24,385 nt of DNA from a virus. How positions within the stretch are numbered: the stretch's first letter is position 1; every line of letters starts with the position of its first letter. Of the stretch, positions 1 to 6,810 are shown one piece after another. The DNA is taken from IMG/VR virus record IMGVR_UViG_3300046028_011447, positions 1-24,385 of that record. One strand, written 5' to 3'. A program made the position numbers and the translations under genes. The notes under the pieces are model-generated. The model did no database searches and was not told the origin of the DNA. It worked only from the letters and a program-made list of their open reading frames with translations.

Positions 1-685
1 AATGCGTAAAAGTTCGTTATTGGAAACTATAGCAATAAACAAGCGTTGGTATACTGATAACTTAGGGACAATCGACAATAAAGATGTGATTCTACGCATG
101 CGAAGCAAATTGGTTGTAGAGAATGCGGAATTAACCATTTTTAATAAAGCCGATTCTAACGAAGTAAAAGCCTTTTTATCGCGACAAGTTGACCGCGATA
201 GGTTGCCCTACGACAGGTTGCCCCGGGATTTGCCAAGACAGTGCATAATTTTTGCAACAACCAACAAAGACAGATTTTTGCAGGATGAAACAGGTAATCG
301 CAGAATGTGGCCAATCCAGGTAAATAAATTGATCGATACGGTTGAAGTGAGAAAAAACTTAGACTTACTTTATGCTGAGGCAATATTTAAGTACAAAAAC
401 AAAGAAGAGCTTTGTTTAAGGGGCGAAGCGGCAACCATAGCTGAAGAACTCCAAAACGAGCGCTATAATCAAGATGACTGGCAAGACCACATCAAGAAAT
501 TTTTAAACGAAAAAGATAAAACGACTATCTTAAAAATCTGGGAGGAATGTTTTATGAAAGACACGACTCAACTTGGCTATCGCGAGCAAGCAAGAATTGG
601 TAAAATTTTACGAAGACTTGGTTGGGTGCGTAAAACAGTAGTAATAGACGGCGAGGCCACTTCTGGTTTTGCTAAAAAATATTAA
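1..685 (+). CDS. VapE-type phage primase/helicase, C-terminal part (5' end outside window)
   Basis: This is the C-terminal part of a virulence-associated protein E family (PF05272) enzyme, a P-loop replication helicase often fused to a primase in phages. The reading frame starts at base 2 and is open at the window edge, so the first visible Met is probably internal; full members usually run to several hundred residues and 227 are visible here. Diagnostic segments are ELTIFNKADSNEVKAFLSR (about residues 43-61), VDRDRLPY, the block PRQCIIFATTNKDRFL and the signature GNRRMWPI, all typical of this family. The Walker A motif must lie upstream of the window. The last 70 residues form a basic helical tail, possibly a winged-helix-like DNA-binding end. 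It heads the replication block and probably loads or acts as the replicative helicase. The family call is strong; the domain content of the missing half is unknown. Confidence 0.88.
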   Translation, partial: MRKSSLLETIAINKRWYTDNLGTIDNKDVILRMRSKLVVENAELTIFNKADSNEVKAFLSRQVDRDRLPYDRLPRDLPRQCIIFATTNKDRFLQDETGNRRMWPIQVNKLIDTVEVRKNLDLLYAEAIFKYKNKEELCLRGEAATIAEELQNERYNQDDWQDHIKKFLNEKDKTTILKIWEECFMKDTTQLGYREQARIGKILRRLGWVRKTVVIDGEATSGFAKKY

Positions 686-698
686 AGGAGAAAAAATT

Positions 699-1070
699 AT
701 GGTAGATTGCAGCATTCATCAACAAATTGAAAAGACTGAAAACCAAAAACTTTTTCGAAAGTTTTTAGAAAGATTTAAAACTGATAAAAATGGCCATATT
801 TATATGGATTTATACATAGATGGCAAATTAATTGAAGGCTCGGAACAAAACTATAGCGCTACAATCGATGAGTTCATAAACCCAAGTTATGAGCTATACG
901 AAAGGGTTCGATCATTAAATCTAATGTATATTGATGCGAGGGGCGCATCGGATAAAGCTAGCTCTTCAAGCCATTATAACAATAATTTATTAATTTACGC
1001 GCATATGAGAAAATGTATTGCTGACGACACTTTAGCACTATATGAACAAAAATTTTCGGAGGCTAAATAA
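699..1070 (+). CDS. Hypothetical phage protein, 123 aa
   Basis: I do not recognise this gene. The start at 699 is chosen because AAAGGAG lies at 684-690, eight bases upstream, overlapping the stop of the VapE-type gene; the frame could extend to a TTG at 669, but that has no ribosome binding site. The predicted protein is soluble, charged and mixed alpha/beta, with no signal peptide or membrane segment. The N-terminal third is rich in Lys and Glu, and a serine run (SSSS) occurs near residue 87. It is the first of a run of seven small genes between VapE and the SNF2 helicase and is probably an early gene on the same transcript. No function is claimed. Confidence 0.7.
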   Translation: MVDCSIHQQIEKTENQKLFRKFLERFKTDKNGHIYMDLYIDGKLIEGSEQNYSATIDEFINPSYELYERVRSLNLMYIDARGASDKASSSSHYNNNLLIYAHMRKCIADDTLALYEQKFSEAK

Positions 1071-1071
1071 T

Positions 1072-1572
1072 ATGAAAATACAAGAAATTAAAATATCTAT
1101 TAAAGAAAAATGTTTTGTAAACTTTAATGGCCTAACAAATACAGAAAGAAAAGGAAACCTACAACGAGCCCGCGATCTTTTTTTAAACGAGAGAGGCAAC
1201 GAAATACAAATACTAGAAAGTATAGAGATAGAAAACACTGATAGCGATGGTAAAAAAAACAGCAAATACTCAGATAGCTATAGCGGTTATTCGGTAAAAT
1301 ATTATGAAGGGGAATTGAAAATTGCGAGTGAGCAAAACCAAAGTGGTGTTAATATGCAAGTGAAGCTCACTAAAAGCATAATGGATTTAGTTTTAAAAGA
1401 AGCCGGCGGAGAAATTAAAGAATTTGTTAAAAAAGAATATGAAGAGTTTGAAAACCAATTAATCCAGTTAATCGACAAAACGCAAAATAAAAATATTTTC
1501 GGCAATTTTGTCGTAAGTAAATTTAAAAAATTAAAAGAAACAATTTTAAAAAACGCGAATCACACATTTTAA
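1072..1572 (+). CDS. Hypothetical phage protein, 166 aa
   Basis: I do not recognise this gene. The ATG at 1072 is preferred over an in-frame ATG at 1042 because GGAGG (1058-1062) sits nine bases upstream and the gene then follows the previous stop by one base. The protein is very polar, rich in Lys, Glu, Asn and Ser. A Ser/Tyr-rich stretch lies in the middle (around residues 60-80, SDSYSGYSVKYYEG). The C-terminal half looks helical and probably coiled (repeated KEF, EYEEFE, KFKKLKE patterns). There is no membrane segment and no obvious catalytic motif. It belongs to the same early cluster of small genes. Confidence 0.7.
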   Translation: MKIQEIKISIKEKCFVNFNGLTNTERKGNLQRARDLFLNERGNEIQILESIEIENTDSDGKKNSKYSDSYSGYSVKYYEGELKIASEQNQSGVNMQVKLTKSIMDLVLKEAGGEIKEFVKKEYEEFENQLIQLIDKTQNKNIFGNFVVSKFKKLKETILKNANHTF

Positions 1573-1576
1573 ATAT

Positions 1577-1930
1577 ATGGCAAAAACATTAGAACAAATC
1601 CAAGAATTTAATCGTAGGAAAATTATTTGTGCGGTTAATGGAACTGAGAATTATGAGGAGGCTTTAAAATTAGAATATGCTAAAAAAGGCAACAACACAA
1701 TATCAGTTCCGCTTCGAGAATATGAAGGTGAAGACATTACGCTTGATAGAGCGTTAATCGCTATCAGGCGGTGTGGTTATACTCGCGACATTTGGTTCGG
1801 TGAAAACATTGGTTTTTTGAATTTTTTATTTAAAGATTTATCTTGGGATTTAACCAAACCTACGCTCGAAGAGCAATCGGAAGAGACGCAAAAAGGTTTT
1901 TATGAATTATTGGGGGAGGAAAATGGGTAA
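1577..1930 (+). CDS. Hypothetical phage protein, 117 aa
   Basis: I do not recognise this gene. It begins four bases after the previous stop in the junction TAAATATATG, which recurs at two other gene starts in the window, and it has no Shine-Dalgarno sequence. The N-terminal half contains NRRKIICAVNGTENYEEALK, followed by an acidic/aromatic central part and an RRCGYTRDIWFG stretch near residue 75. The protein is compact, has no membrane segment, and carries two Cys (residues about 17 and 77). Its last eight bases overlap the start of the next gene, whose ribosome binding site lies inside this coding sequence, so the two are likely translationally coupled. Confidence 0.65.
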   Translation: MAKTLEQIQEFNRRKIICAVNGTENYEEALKLEYAKKGNNTISVPLREYEGEDITLDRALIAIRRCGYTRDIWFGENIGFLNFLFKDLSWDLTKPTLEEQSEETQKGFYELLGEENG

Positions 1931-2333
1931 AAGATATTATTACACAGATGTTATAGTTGCTCTTTACATGATAAAAGAATTTGGGGTTGAGTTTGAAACA
2001 AAACATCAATCCAAATTTAACGGGAAATATTTTTTTAAAGGATTAGAAAAATTATGGGTTGATCATATAGATATTAGTGATGACAGCCTTAGAATTTGTA
2101 GTTTATTGTTTTTAGAAAACAATGACGAAACCTGCGTTAATAATAAATTCTATGTCGTCAAAGAATCAGAACATATTTTTGAGCCGAAAGAAGGAGATAA
2201 GGACGAAAATGGATTATTTTTTGATGGAAGACATTGGACTGATGGAGTCAGTTATGCCATTTCCTCCGAACAATCAAAAACATCTTTTAGATTTGGTAAA
2301 CAATTTTTTATGCCAGAGGTAGAAAATGACTAA
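1923..2333 (+). CDS. Hypothetical phage protein, 136 aa
   Basis: I do not recognise this gene. The start at 1923 is set by a strong GGGGGAGG at 1912-1919, inside the end of the upstream gene; an in-frame ATG at 1902 would precede that signal. The protein starts MGKRYYYTDVIVALYMIKEF and is rich in Phe, Tyr and acidic residues. An aromatic and Gly-rich segment (FDGRHWTDGVSYA) sits near residue 105. No signal peptide, membrane segment or catalytic motif is evident. The stop overlaps the next start by eight bases, continuing the tightly packed early cluster. Confidence 0.65.
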   Translation: MGKRYYYTDVIVALYMIKEFGVEFETKHQSKFNGKYFFKGLEKLWVDHIDISDDSLRICSLLFLENNDETCVNNKFYVVKESEHIFEPKEGDKDENGLFFDGRHWTDGVSYAISSEQSKTSFRFGKQFFMPEVEND

Positions 2334-2664
2334 AACAACGAATTTTGAAATATCAAAAAAATTAGAAGAAATTGGGTTTAATCAAGAAACAAATTTTTAT
2401 TATCGCAAAAATGATAAAGAATTATTTATAAACACACCGCCAAATTTAAAAAATTCCGAGGAATTTTTTTTAAAAAGCTACGATTTAGCGACTTTACTTG
2501 ATGTTTTGCCTGACACTATAGGTGGTTGTTTAATGATTCACAAAGAGGGCATGTATTACCAAGAATCTATGGTAGAAGTGCAAAAACTAGAAAACGAATC
2601 ACTAGCCGACACTGCTGGCAGAATGATTATTGAACTTTATAACAATAACTTAATTAAATTTTAA
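2326..2664 (+). CDS. Hypothetical phage protein, 112 aa
   Basis: I cannot name this gene. It overlaps the preceding gene by eight bases and has a weak AGAGG about six bases before its ATG. The layout is an N-terminal helix (SKKLEEIGF), an aromatic beta segment (TNFYYRK), a central part with LATLLDVLPDTIGG near residue 60, and a C-terminal helix (LADTAGRMIIELYNNNLI). Small proteins with a similar plan are common in phage early regions and are generally of unknown function; that likeness is only an impression. No catalytic residues stand out. Confidence 0.68.
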   Translation: MTKTTNFEISKKLEEIGFNQETNFYYRKNDKELFINTPPNLKNSEEFFLKSYDLATLLDVLPDTIGGCLMIHKEGMYYQESMVEVQKLENESLADTAGRMIIELYNNNLIKF

Positions 2665-2668
2665 ATAT

Positions 2669-2908
2669 ATGAACGAAACTTTAGAAAAACAAATAGAAGA
2701 AATTAGAAAAACTTCAAAAGATAAAGTACAAAAAAGAAGCAAAAATTTTTATTGGGGAACAGGGGATCTCTGTGATCGTGCTAGCCTTGAAGCTAGAATT
2801 GAATCAGCAAAAGAAGCTATTTCAATTATTGACGAGCTCTTAAAAGAAAATAAAAGACTCAAACATGTGCTTAAGATGTCTCACAAACTTATAAATAAAT
2901 ATTTTTAA
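2669..2908 (+). CDS. Small charged coiled-coil protein, 79 aa
   Basis: The function is unknown. The gene follows the previous stop by four bases in the repeated junction TAAATATATG without a Shine-Dalgarno sequence. The protein is strongly helical. Two charged heptad-like stretches (residues 3-25 and 42-70, the latter with ISIIDELLKENKRLKHVL) flank a short Trp/Gly turn (NFYWGTGDLC). This suggests a small antiparallel coiled coil or helix-turn-helix scaffold. There is no membrane segment. It may be a regulatory or host-takeover peptide, but nothing in the sequence shows this directly. Confidence 0.6.
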   Translation: MNETLEKQIEEIRKTSKDKVQKRSKNFYWGTGDLCDRASLEARIESAKEAISIIDELLKENKRLKHVLKMSHKLINKYF

Positions 2909-2914
2909 AATAAT

Positions 2915-3313
2915 ATGACTAAAACAGACAGAATTAAAAAAATCATAGACAAATTGTCGGAAAAACGCGAGATAATCGTTCGACGATTTTATATTGACGG
3001 AATAATTCTTTGCTTTGACATAAGAGTAAGAGGTTATTTTTTACGAAGCTATAGCGATTTTGGCAGTTATAAAATATGCATGGCTTTTAGTGAAAAAGCA
3101 CTAGAACTAGAGCATTCCTCTTGTAAACAGCGAGCCCTAGAATTCATCGAAAATTCAAGGTTTTTTGGGGAGATAACACTGTTTAAAGATTTAAATCGTA
3201 TAGATAGAAAAGAAATTTTTGAACATGTTGACGAAGCATACCATAAACAACTGACAAACGGTATGGTTAAAGAGATGAAAATATTTTTAAAAAAAGACTT
3301 GACAATAAAATAA
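2915..3313 (+). CDS. Hypothetical phage protein, 132 aa
   Basis: I do not recognise this gene. The ATG at 2915 lies six bases after the previous stop in an A/T-only context. The protein is basic at its N-terminus (TKTDRIKKIIDKLSEKREI), has a beta-rich middle (FYIDGIILCFDIRVRGYFL) and a helical C-terminal half. There are no membrane segments or known motifs. Its last codons contain the -35 element of the promoter placed upstream of the SNF2 helicase gene, so this gene closes the first small-gene cluster. Confidence 0.65.
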   Translation: MTKTDRIKKIIDKLSEKREIIVRRFYIDGIILCFDIRVRGYFLRSYSDFGSYKICMAFSEKALELEHSSCKQRALEFIENSRFFGEITLFKDLNRIDRKEIFEHVDEAYHKQLTNGMVKEMKIFLKKDLTIK

Positions 3314-3327
3314 TTTAAATGTATATT
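3299..3327 (+). promoter_or_regulatory. Near-consensus sigma70 promoter for the SNF2 helicase gene
   Basis: A perfect -35 hexamer TTGACA (3299-3304) is separated by 17 bases from TATATT (3322-3327), which matches the -10 consensus at five of six positions. Transcription would start near 3334, about 25 bases before the SNF2 ATG at 3360. The element overlaps the 3' end of the preceding gene. It is the clearest promoter in the window and suggests transcription by host RNA polymerase. Confidence 0.65.
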
Positions 3328-3359
3328 ACTTTACAGAAATAAAAAAAACATTAAACAAC

Positions 3360-4976
3360 ATGGAATTTAAATTACAAAACGAAAACGAAAAACCAAGCCA
3401 GTTCAACAAGATTTTGGTTTCTGATTTAGCTTTTGAGGATCGCGAAATTCTTCGCAATTTGAAATTTAAATTTGACGACCAAACGAGAAAATGGTGGACA
3501 GATGATTGGTTAAAAGTTTTACAAGCAAAAGCAATTCACGATCCAAAGGAAGCAGAAAAAATTATATTAGCTTTAAAAGCAAATATTGCCGAATATTGTT
3601 TGGATAAAGACTTTAATGATTTTTGTGATAACGATAAAAATTTCTCTAAACTTTTACCATACCAAAGAGCGGGTGTTTTTTTTATGTTAAAAGAAAAATC
3701 CACTATTCTTGCGGACGAGCCAGGCCTCGGTAAAACAATGCAAGCGATCGCCAGCATCAACTATGTTGCACAATGCCTACCAGCACCTAAAGCTTTGGTG
3801 GTGTGCCCAGCGTCCATTAAAGAAAATTGGTTAAAAGAATTAGAATTTTTCGACGAAAATTTCTGGGAAGTAGTCATCGTTAAAAACGGCACGCAAAGAT
3901 TTGTCGATAAATTGCTTGAAAGCAGAAAGCCAACATTAATTATTGTTAATTATGACTACTTAAAAAATAAAGTGGTTAACGATCAACTTAAAAGATTTAA
4001 TCCAGATTTTTTAATATTGGATGAAGCGCACTACATAAAAAACCCACAGTCGAAAAGATATAAATATATAGCCCATGCGCTTATTCCAAATTGGAATCAG
4101 TTAAAGCTAAAACTATTTCTAACAGGAACGCCAATCCAAAACCGACCAAAAGAAATTTACCCTTTGGTTAAACTTACTAAACCAAAAATTCTTGAACCTT
4201 ATCACGAGTTTAGAAAATTTGCTTTGCGTTATTGCGATGCAAAAATGGGTAAGTGGGGTTTCGATTATTCGGGGTCATCTAATGAAGAAGAGCTTGGTTT
4301 AAGACTCGCTTTAGGCGGGGCGATTATTCGCAGAAAAAAAGAAAATGTTTTACCACAATTACCAGATAAAACTATGACCATGTTAGTGTTTGAGGGTAAT
4401 GCTACAGTAAAACGCATTGTCAAAAAACATGACATACATTTTGATTTCGACACGATCATGAAATCACCAGAATTTTGGTCAAAAAATCCGAACGAACATA
4501 TCGCTACGGCACGCAAAGAATTAGGTTTGGCTCGATTAGAAGAGTCGATTATTAATGTAATTGAAATGCTTGAAAGCGTAGACAAAGTAGTAGTATTTGC
4601 TTGGCATAGAGAAGTTATGGAGGGTCTCGAAGAAGCGCTTAAAGAATACAACCCAGCGGTAATTTCGGGTAAAACTAGAAGTGAAACTAGGCAAGCCGAA
4701 GTTGATAAGTTTCAAAATGATCCGACTTGTCGCGTATTTATCGGCAACATATTAGCGGCTGGTGTTGGCATCACTTTAACCGCAGCTTCTCATATAGAAT
4801 TTGTGGAAACTAGCTGGGTCCCTGGCGAAATTTTCCAAGCGGTTGATAGATGCCATAGAATCGGTCAAAAAAGTGCGGTGTCGGCAAGATTCCATGTTGT
4901 CAAAGATAGCATAGACGAAGCAGTTATCCGTAGCGTTATAAATAAGAACTTAATAATAAGAAAAATACTTTCATAA
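3360..4976 (+). CDS. SNF2-family DNA-dependent ATPase/helicase
   Basis: A superfamily 2 DNA translocase of the SNF2/SMARCAL1-like type, 538 aa. It is expected to remodel or anneal DNA at phage replication forks, powered by ATP. Residues 20-55 hold a short Trp-containing segment resembling a HARP-like DNA-binding region. The helicase core follows: Walker A DEPGLGKT (119-126), DEAH box (221-224), motif III LTGTPIQN (254-261), and in the second RecA domain AAGVGITLTAASHIEF (about 465-480) and motif VI DRCHRIGQ (496-503). All key ATPase residues look present. The gene sits 46 bases behind the previous gene, with its own promoter and no clear Shine-Dalgarno sequence. SNF2 genes are a standard member of the VapE, DUF2800, DUF2815 and PolA phage replication set, which supports a replication or recombination role. 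Confidence 0.93.
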   Translation: MEFKLQNENEKPSQFNKILVSDLAFEDREILRNLKFKFDDQTRKWWTDDWLKVLQAKAIHDPKEAEKIILALKANIAEYCLDKDFNDFCDNDKNFSKLLPYQRAGVFFMLKEKSTILADEPGLGKTMQAIASINYVAQCLPAPKALVVCPASIKENWLKELEFFDENFWEVVIVKNGTQRFVDKLLESRKPTLIIVNYDYLKNKVVNDQLKRFNPDFLILDEAHYIKNPQSKRYKYIAHALIPNWNQLKLKLFLTGTPIQNRPKEIYPLVKLTKPKILEPYHEFRKFALRYCDAKMGKWGFDYSGSSNEEELGLRLALGGAIIRRKKENVLPQLPDKTMTMLVFEGNATVKRIVKKHDIHFDFDTIMKSPEFWSKNPNEHIATARKELGLARLEESIINVIEMLESVDKVVVFAWHREVMEGLEEALKEYNPAVISGKTRSETRQAEVDKFQNDPTCRVFIGNILAAGVGITLTAASHIEFVETSWVPGEIFQAVDRCHRIGQKSAVSARFHVVKDSIDEAVIRSVINKNLIIRKILS

Positions 4977-4977
4977 T

Positions 4978-5283
4978 ATGATTATTACAAAAAAAGAACT
5001 AGAAAAATTACATAAAGATTTTGCCGGACTTTTTGAGAAAAAATATCTGATTAAAATGGGATTTTTTAAGCACCCACAGCACGGATTAGTGGTGTTGGTG
5101 AATGTATCAGTAATGAATGGATGCGGGGATGGTCAGGAGTTTTTAACTCTTGATTTTGCCAGCAAACTTTTAAAAGAGCCAAAAGAGTTGGAACAATATT
5201 ATCTTCGCTGGCAACGAGGTTTCGCTTCTGCGAAAATGACGCCAACTTTGGATTTATCTTTAACAACAAAAACAATTCAATAA
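4978..5283 (+). CDS. Hypothetical phage protein, 101 aa
   Basis: I do not recognise this gene. It starts one base after the SNF2 stop (TAATATG), so translation is likely coupled to the helicase gene. The N-terminus is a charged helix (TKKELEKLHKDFAGLFEKKY), followed by a hydrophobic beta stretch (HGLVVLVNVSVMNGCG) and a helical C-terminal part with YYLRWQRGF. The hydrophobic stretch is too interrupted for a confident membrane segment. The position suggests a partner or modulator of the helicase, which is inference from context only. Confidence 0.65.
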   Translation: MIITKKELEKLHKDFAGLFEKKYLIKMGFFKHPQHGLVVLVNVSVMNGCGDGQEFLTLDFASKLLKEPKELEQYYLRWQRGFASAKMTPTLDLSLTTKTIQ

Positions 5284-5287
5284 ATAT

Positions 5288-5761
5288 ATGTTTAATAGAA
5301 AACCAATAACACCTTCTTTAACGGAAAAAGAAATAGCGGACATTGTTTCAAAAGAACTAGAAAAGCAGGAATTTTCTTTAAAGCGAGAATTTGCTAGAGA
5401 AAAAGAAGAAATCGAGCGTAATAATAAAATAGCAATAGAGGATCTAAATATTAAAAAAGGTAGAGAAATAGACGTTTTAACTTTTAAGCAAAATCAAGAA
5501 AAAAAGGAGTTAGAATATAAAATTGAACAACTTAAAGAAGAAGCAAGTCTAAGCCGAAAAACACAAGACTCGTTGACAGAAGCAAAAATAGCGGAAATGG
5601 TGTTGGAGTATCGCGTAAAAGCAGAAACAGCGACGGCTCAAAACGCAATACTACGCACAGCTTTTGAAACTATGGGCTTTGATGTAAAAGACATGAAAGG
5701 TATTTTGGATAAACTTGTTGACGGTTTAATCAGTAAAAATGAAATCAATGTTATCCGATAA
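5288..5761 (+). CDS. Coiled-coil protein, 157 aa
   Basis: The function is unknown. The protein is almost entirely helical: residues 12-115 are dense in Glu, Lys and Arg with heptad spacing (EKEIADIVSKELEKQEFSLK, EKKELEYKIEQLKEEA), a long coiled coil. The last 40 residues form a more globular end (TAFETMGFDVKDMKGILDKL). The start uses the repeated Shine-Dalgarno-less junction TAAATATATG (5281-5290). Such proteins in phage early regions may be scaffolds or recombination accessories, but no family is recognised. Confidence 0.68.
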   Translation: MFNRKPITPSLTEKEIADIVSKELEKQEFSLKREFAREKEEIERNNKIAIEDLNIKKGREIDVLTFKQNQEKKELEYKIEQLKEEASLSRKTQDSLTEAKIAEMVLEYRVKAETATAQNAILRTAFETMGFDVKDMKGILDKLVDGLISKNEINVIR

Positions 5762-5763
5762 AA

Positions 5764-6252
5764 ATGAAATTTGAAACCGAGTCTATTGTCAATTGGGCCC
5801 AAAATACAACTAGGCCAGAACCAGTCTTTCGGGATCTGCAGCTTTGCTTTTACTTAACAAGGTACGAAAAAGGCATACTTTTGCACTTATTACCGAGTGT
5901 AAATTTTTTGATCGTTCGCGACCCAATGGTGCCTGATTTTTATCACATCAGCTGTAAACATACAGAATTTGCGGAAGCAAATCGTTGGTTTAATTACCAA
6001 AAAGCAGCAGAGCTTGAAAGCCTTATTAATTTTTCAAAAGAAAGAGCGAATCGGATTGCCGAGCCACGACCAGAAATAAGACAGGCAGAAATGTCTGCAC
6101 AATTCTTTAAAGAAAAAGAAGAAAGAGAGGCAAAGTTAGCAAAAAAGAAGAAAGAACTGGAGGAAAAACAAAAAGAAGAAAAAAGAATTGCGGACGAAAA
6201 AGAAGCGGAATTACAAAAAGTGATTTCATATTTTTATATCCGAAATAATTAA
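5764..6252 (+). CDS. Hypothetical protein with charged helical tail, 162 aa
   Basis: Not recognised. The first 90 residues look globular and contain aromatic, His and Cys residues (DLQLCFYLTRYEKGILLHLL; YHISCKHTEF). From about residue 100 the protein becomes a highly charged Lys/Glu helix, probably coiled coil. It ends in a short aromatic tail (YFYIRNN). The start ATG is three bases after the previous stop with no clear ribosome binding site. Neighbours on both sides are also coiled-coil or low-complexity proteins, so this may be a set that works together; that is inference. Confidence 0.65.
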   Translation: MKFETESIVNWAQNTTRPEPVFRDLQLCFYLTRYEKGILLHLLPSVNFLIVRDPMVPDFYHISCKHTEFAEANRWFNYQKAAELESLINFSKERANRIAEPRPEIRQAEMSAQFFKEKEEREAKLAKKKKELEEKQKEEKRIADEKEAELQKVISYFYIRNN

Positions 6253-6274
6253 TATTAACTTTAAAACAAAAAAC

Positions 6275-6808
6275 ATGACAAAACTAACAGCAGAAAAAAT
6301 AGCCAAAATAGTCCACGAAAATTTGGTCTCAGCCGAGATTGAAGCCGTCGATGAGATTAACGCAAACTTATCAAATCTTACTGACGCGATAAAAGAATTA
6401 ACCAAAGTTCTGGCGACAAAAAAAGAGCCAGAGCAATTAGAAATGTTTGCAGAGCCGCAGCAAGTTATCATAACCCCTAATGTAGTTGAACAACCAAAAG
6501 TAAAAACTGCTAAACCTTTAAAAGCGAAACCACCAGTAGTTGAGCAAGCAGTCGCACCTGTGGTTGAACCAGTAGTTGAGCAAGCAGTTGCACCAGTGGT
6601 TGAACCAGTAGCTCAAGAAGTTATTACTTTAAAGTTCTTACAAACTAAAATCGGTGGTGATTTTGTAGAATACCCAGCTTTTGAGACTTATTTTGAAGGC
6701 ATCCTAAAAAAATATAAGGCCTCTTCTTTGGGTCAAGTGCCAGAAGATTGCTATAGATCATTATTAAATGATGTAGACGCAGCCATAGCTCAAATTAAAA
6801 AAGCATAA
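6275..6808 (+). CDS. Two-domain protein with Val/Pro/Glu repeat linker, 177 aa
   Basis: The function is unknown. The N-terminal 50 residues are helical and acidic (IVHENLVSAEIEAVDEINAN). Residues about 64-112 form a Pro/Val/Glu/Lys-rich linker with two near-identical 12-residue repeats, VVEQAVAPVVEP. The C-terminal 60 residues look like a small compact helical domain (FLQTKIGG, then SSLGQVPEDCYRSLLNDV). The plan resembles phage proteins that tether a small binding domain through a flexible linker. It ends two bases before the DUF2800 nuclease gene, so it may be a partner of that nuclease. No Shine-Dalgarno sequence is seen, and the leader CAAAAAACATG resembles the one before the DUF2815 gene. 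Confidence 0.68.
   Translation: MTKLTAEKIAKIVHENLVSAEIEAVDEINANLSNLTDAIKELTKVLATKKEPEQLEMFAEPQQVIITPNVVEQPKVKTAKPLKAKPPVVEQAVAPVVEPVVEQAVAPVVEPVAQEVITLKFLQTKIGGDFVEYPAFETYFEGILKKYKASSLGQVPEDCYRSLLNDVDAAIAQIKKA
6536..6607 (+). repeat. 36-bp tandem repeat, two copies, coding for a linker
   Basis: Two adjacent 36-bp units (6536-6571 and 6572-6607) differ at only a few bases and encode the same 12 residues, VVEQAVAPVVEP. A related shorter unit precedes them. The unit keeps the reading frame, so copy number could vary without breaking the gene. Confidence 0.85.
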
Positions 6809-6810
6809 CT

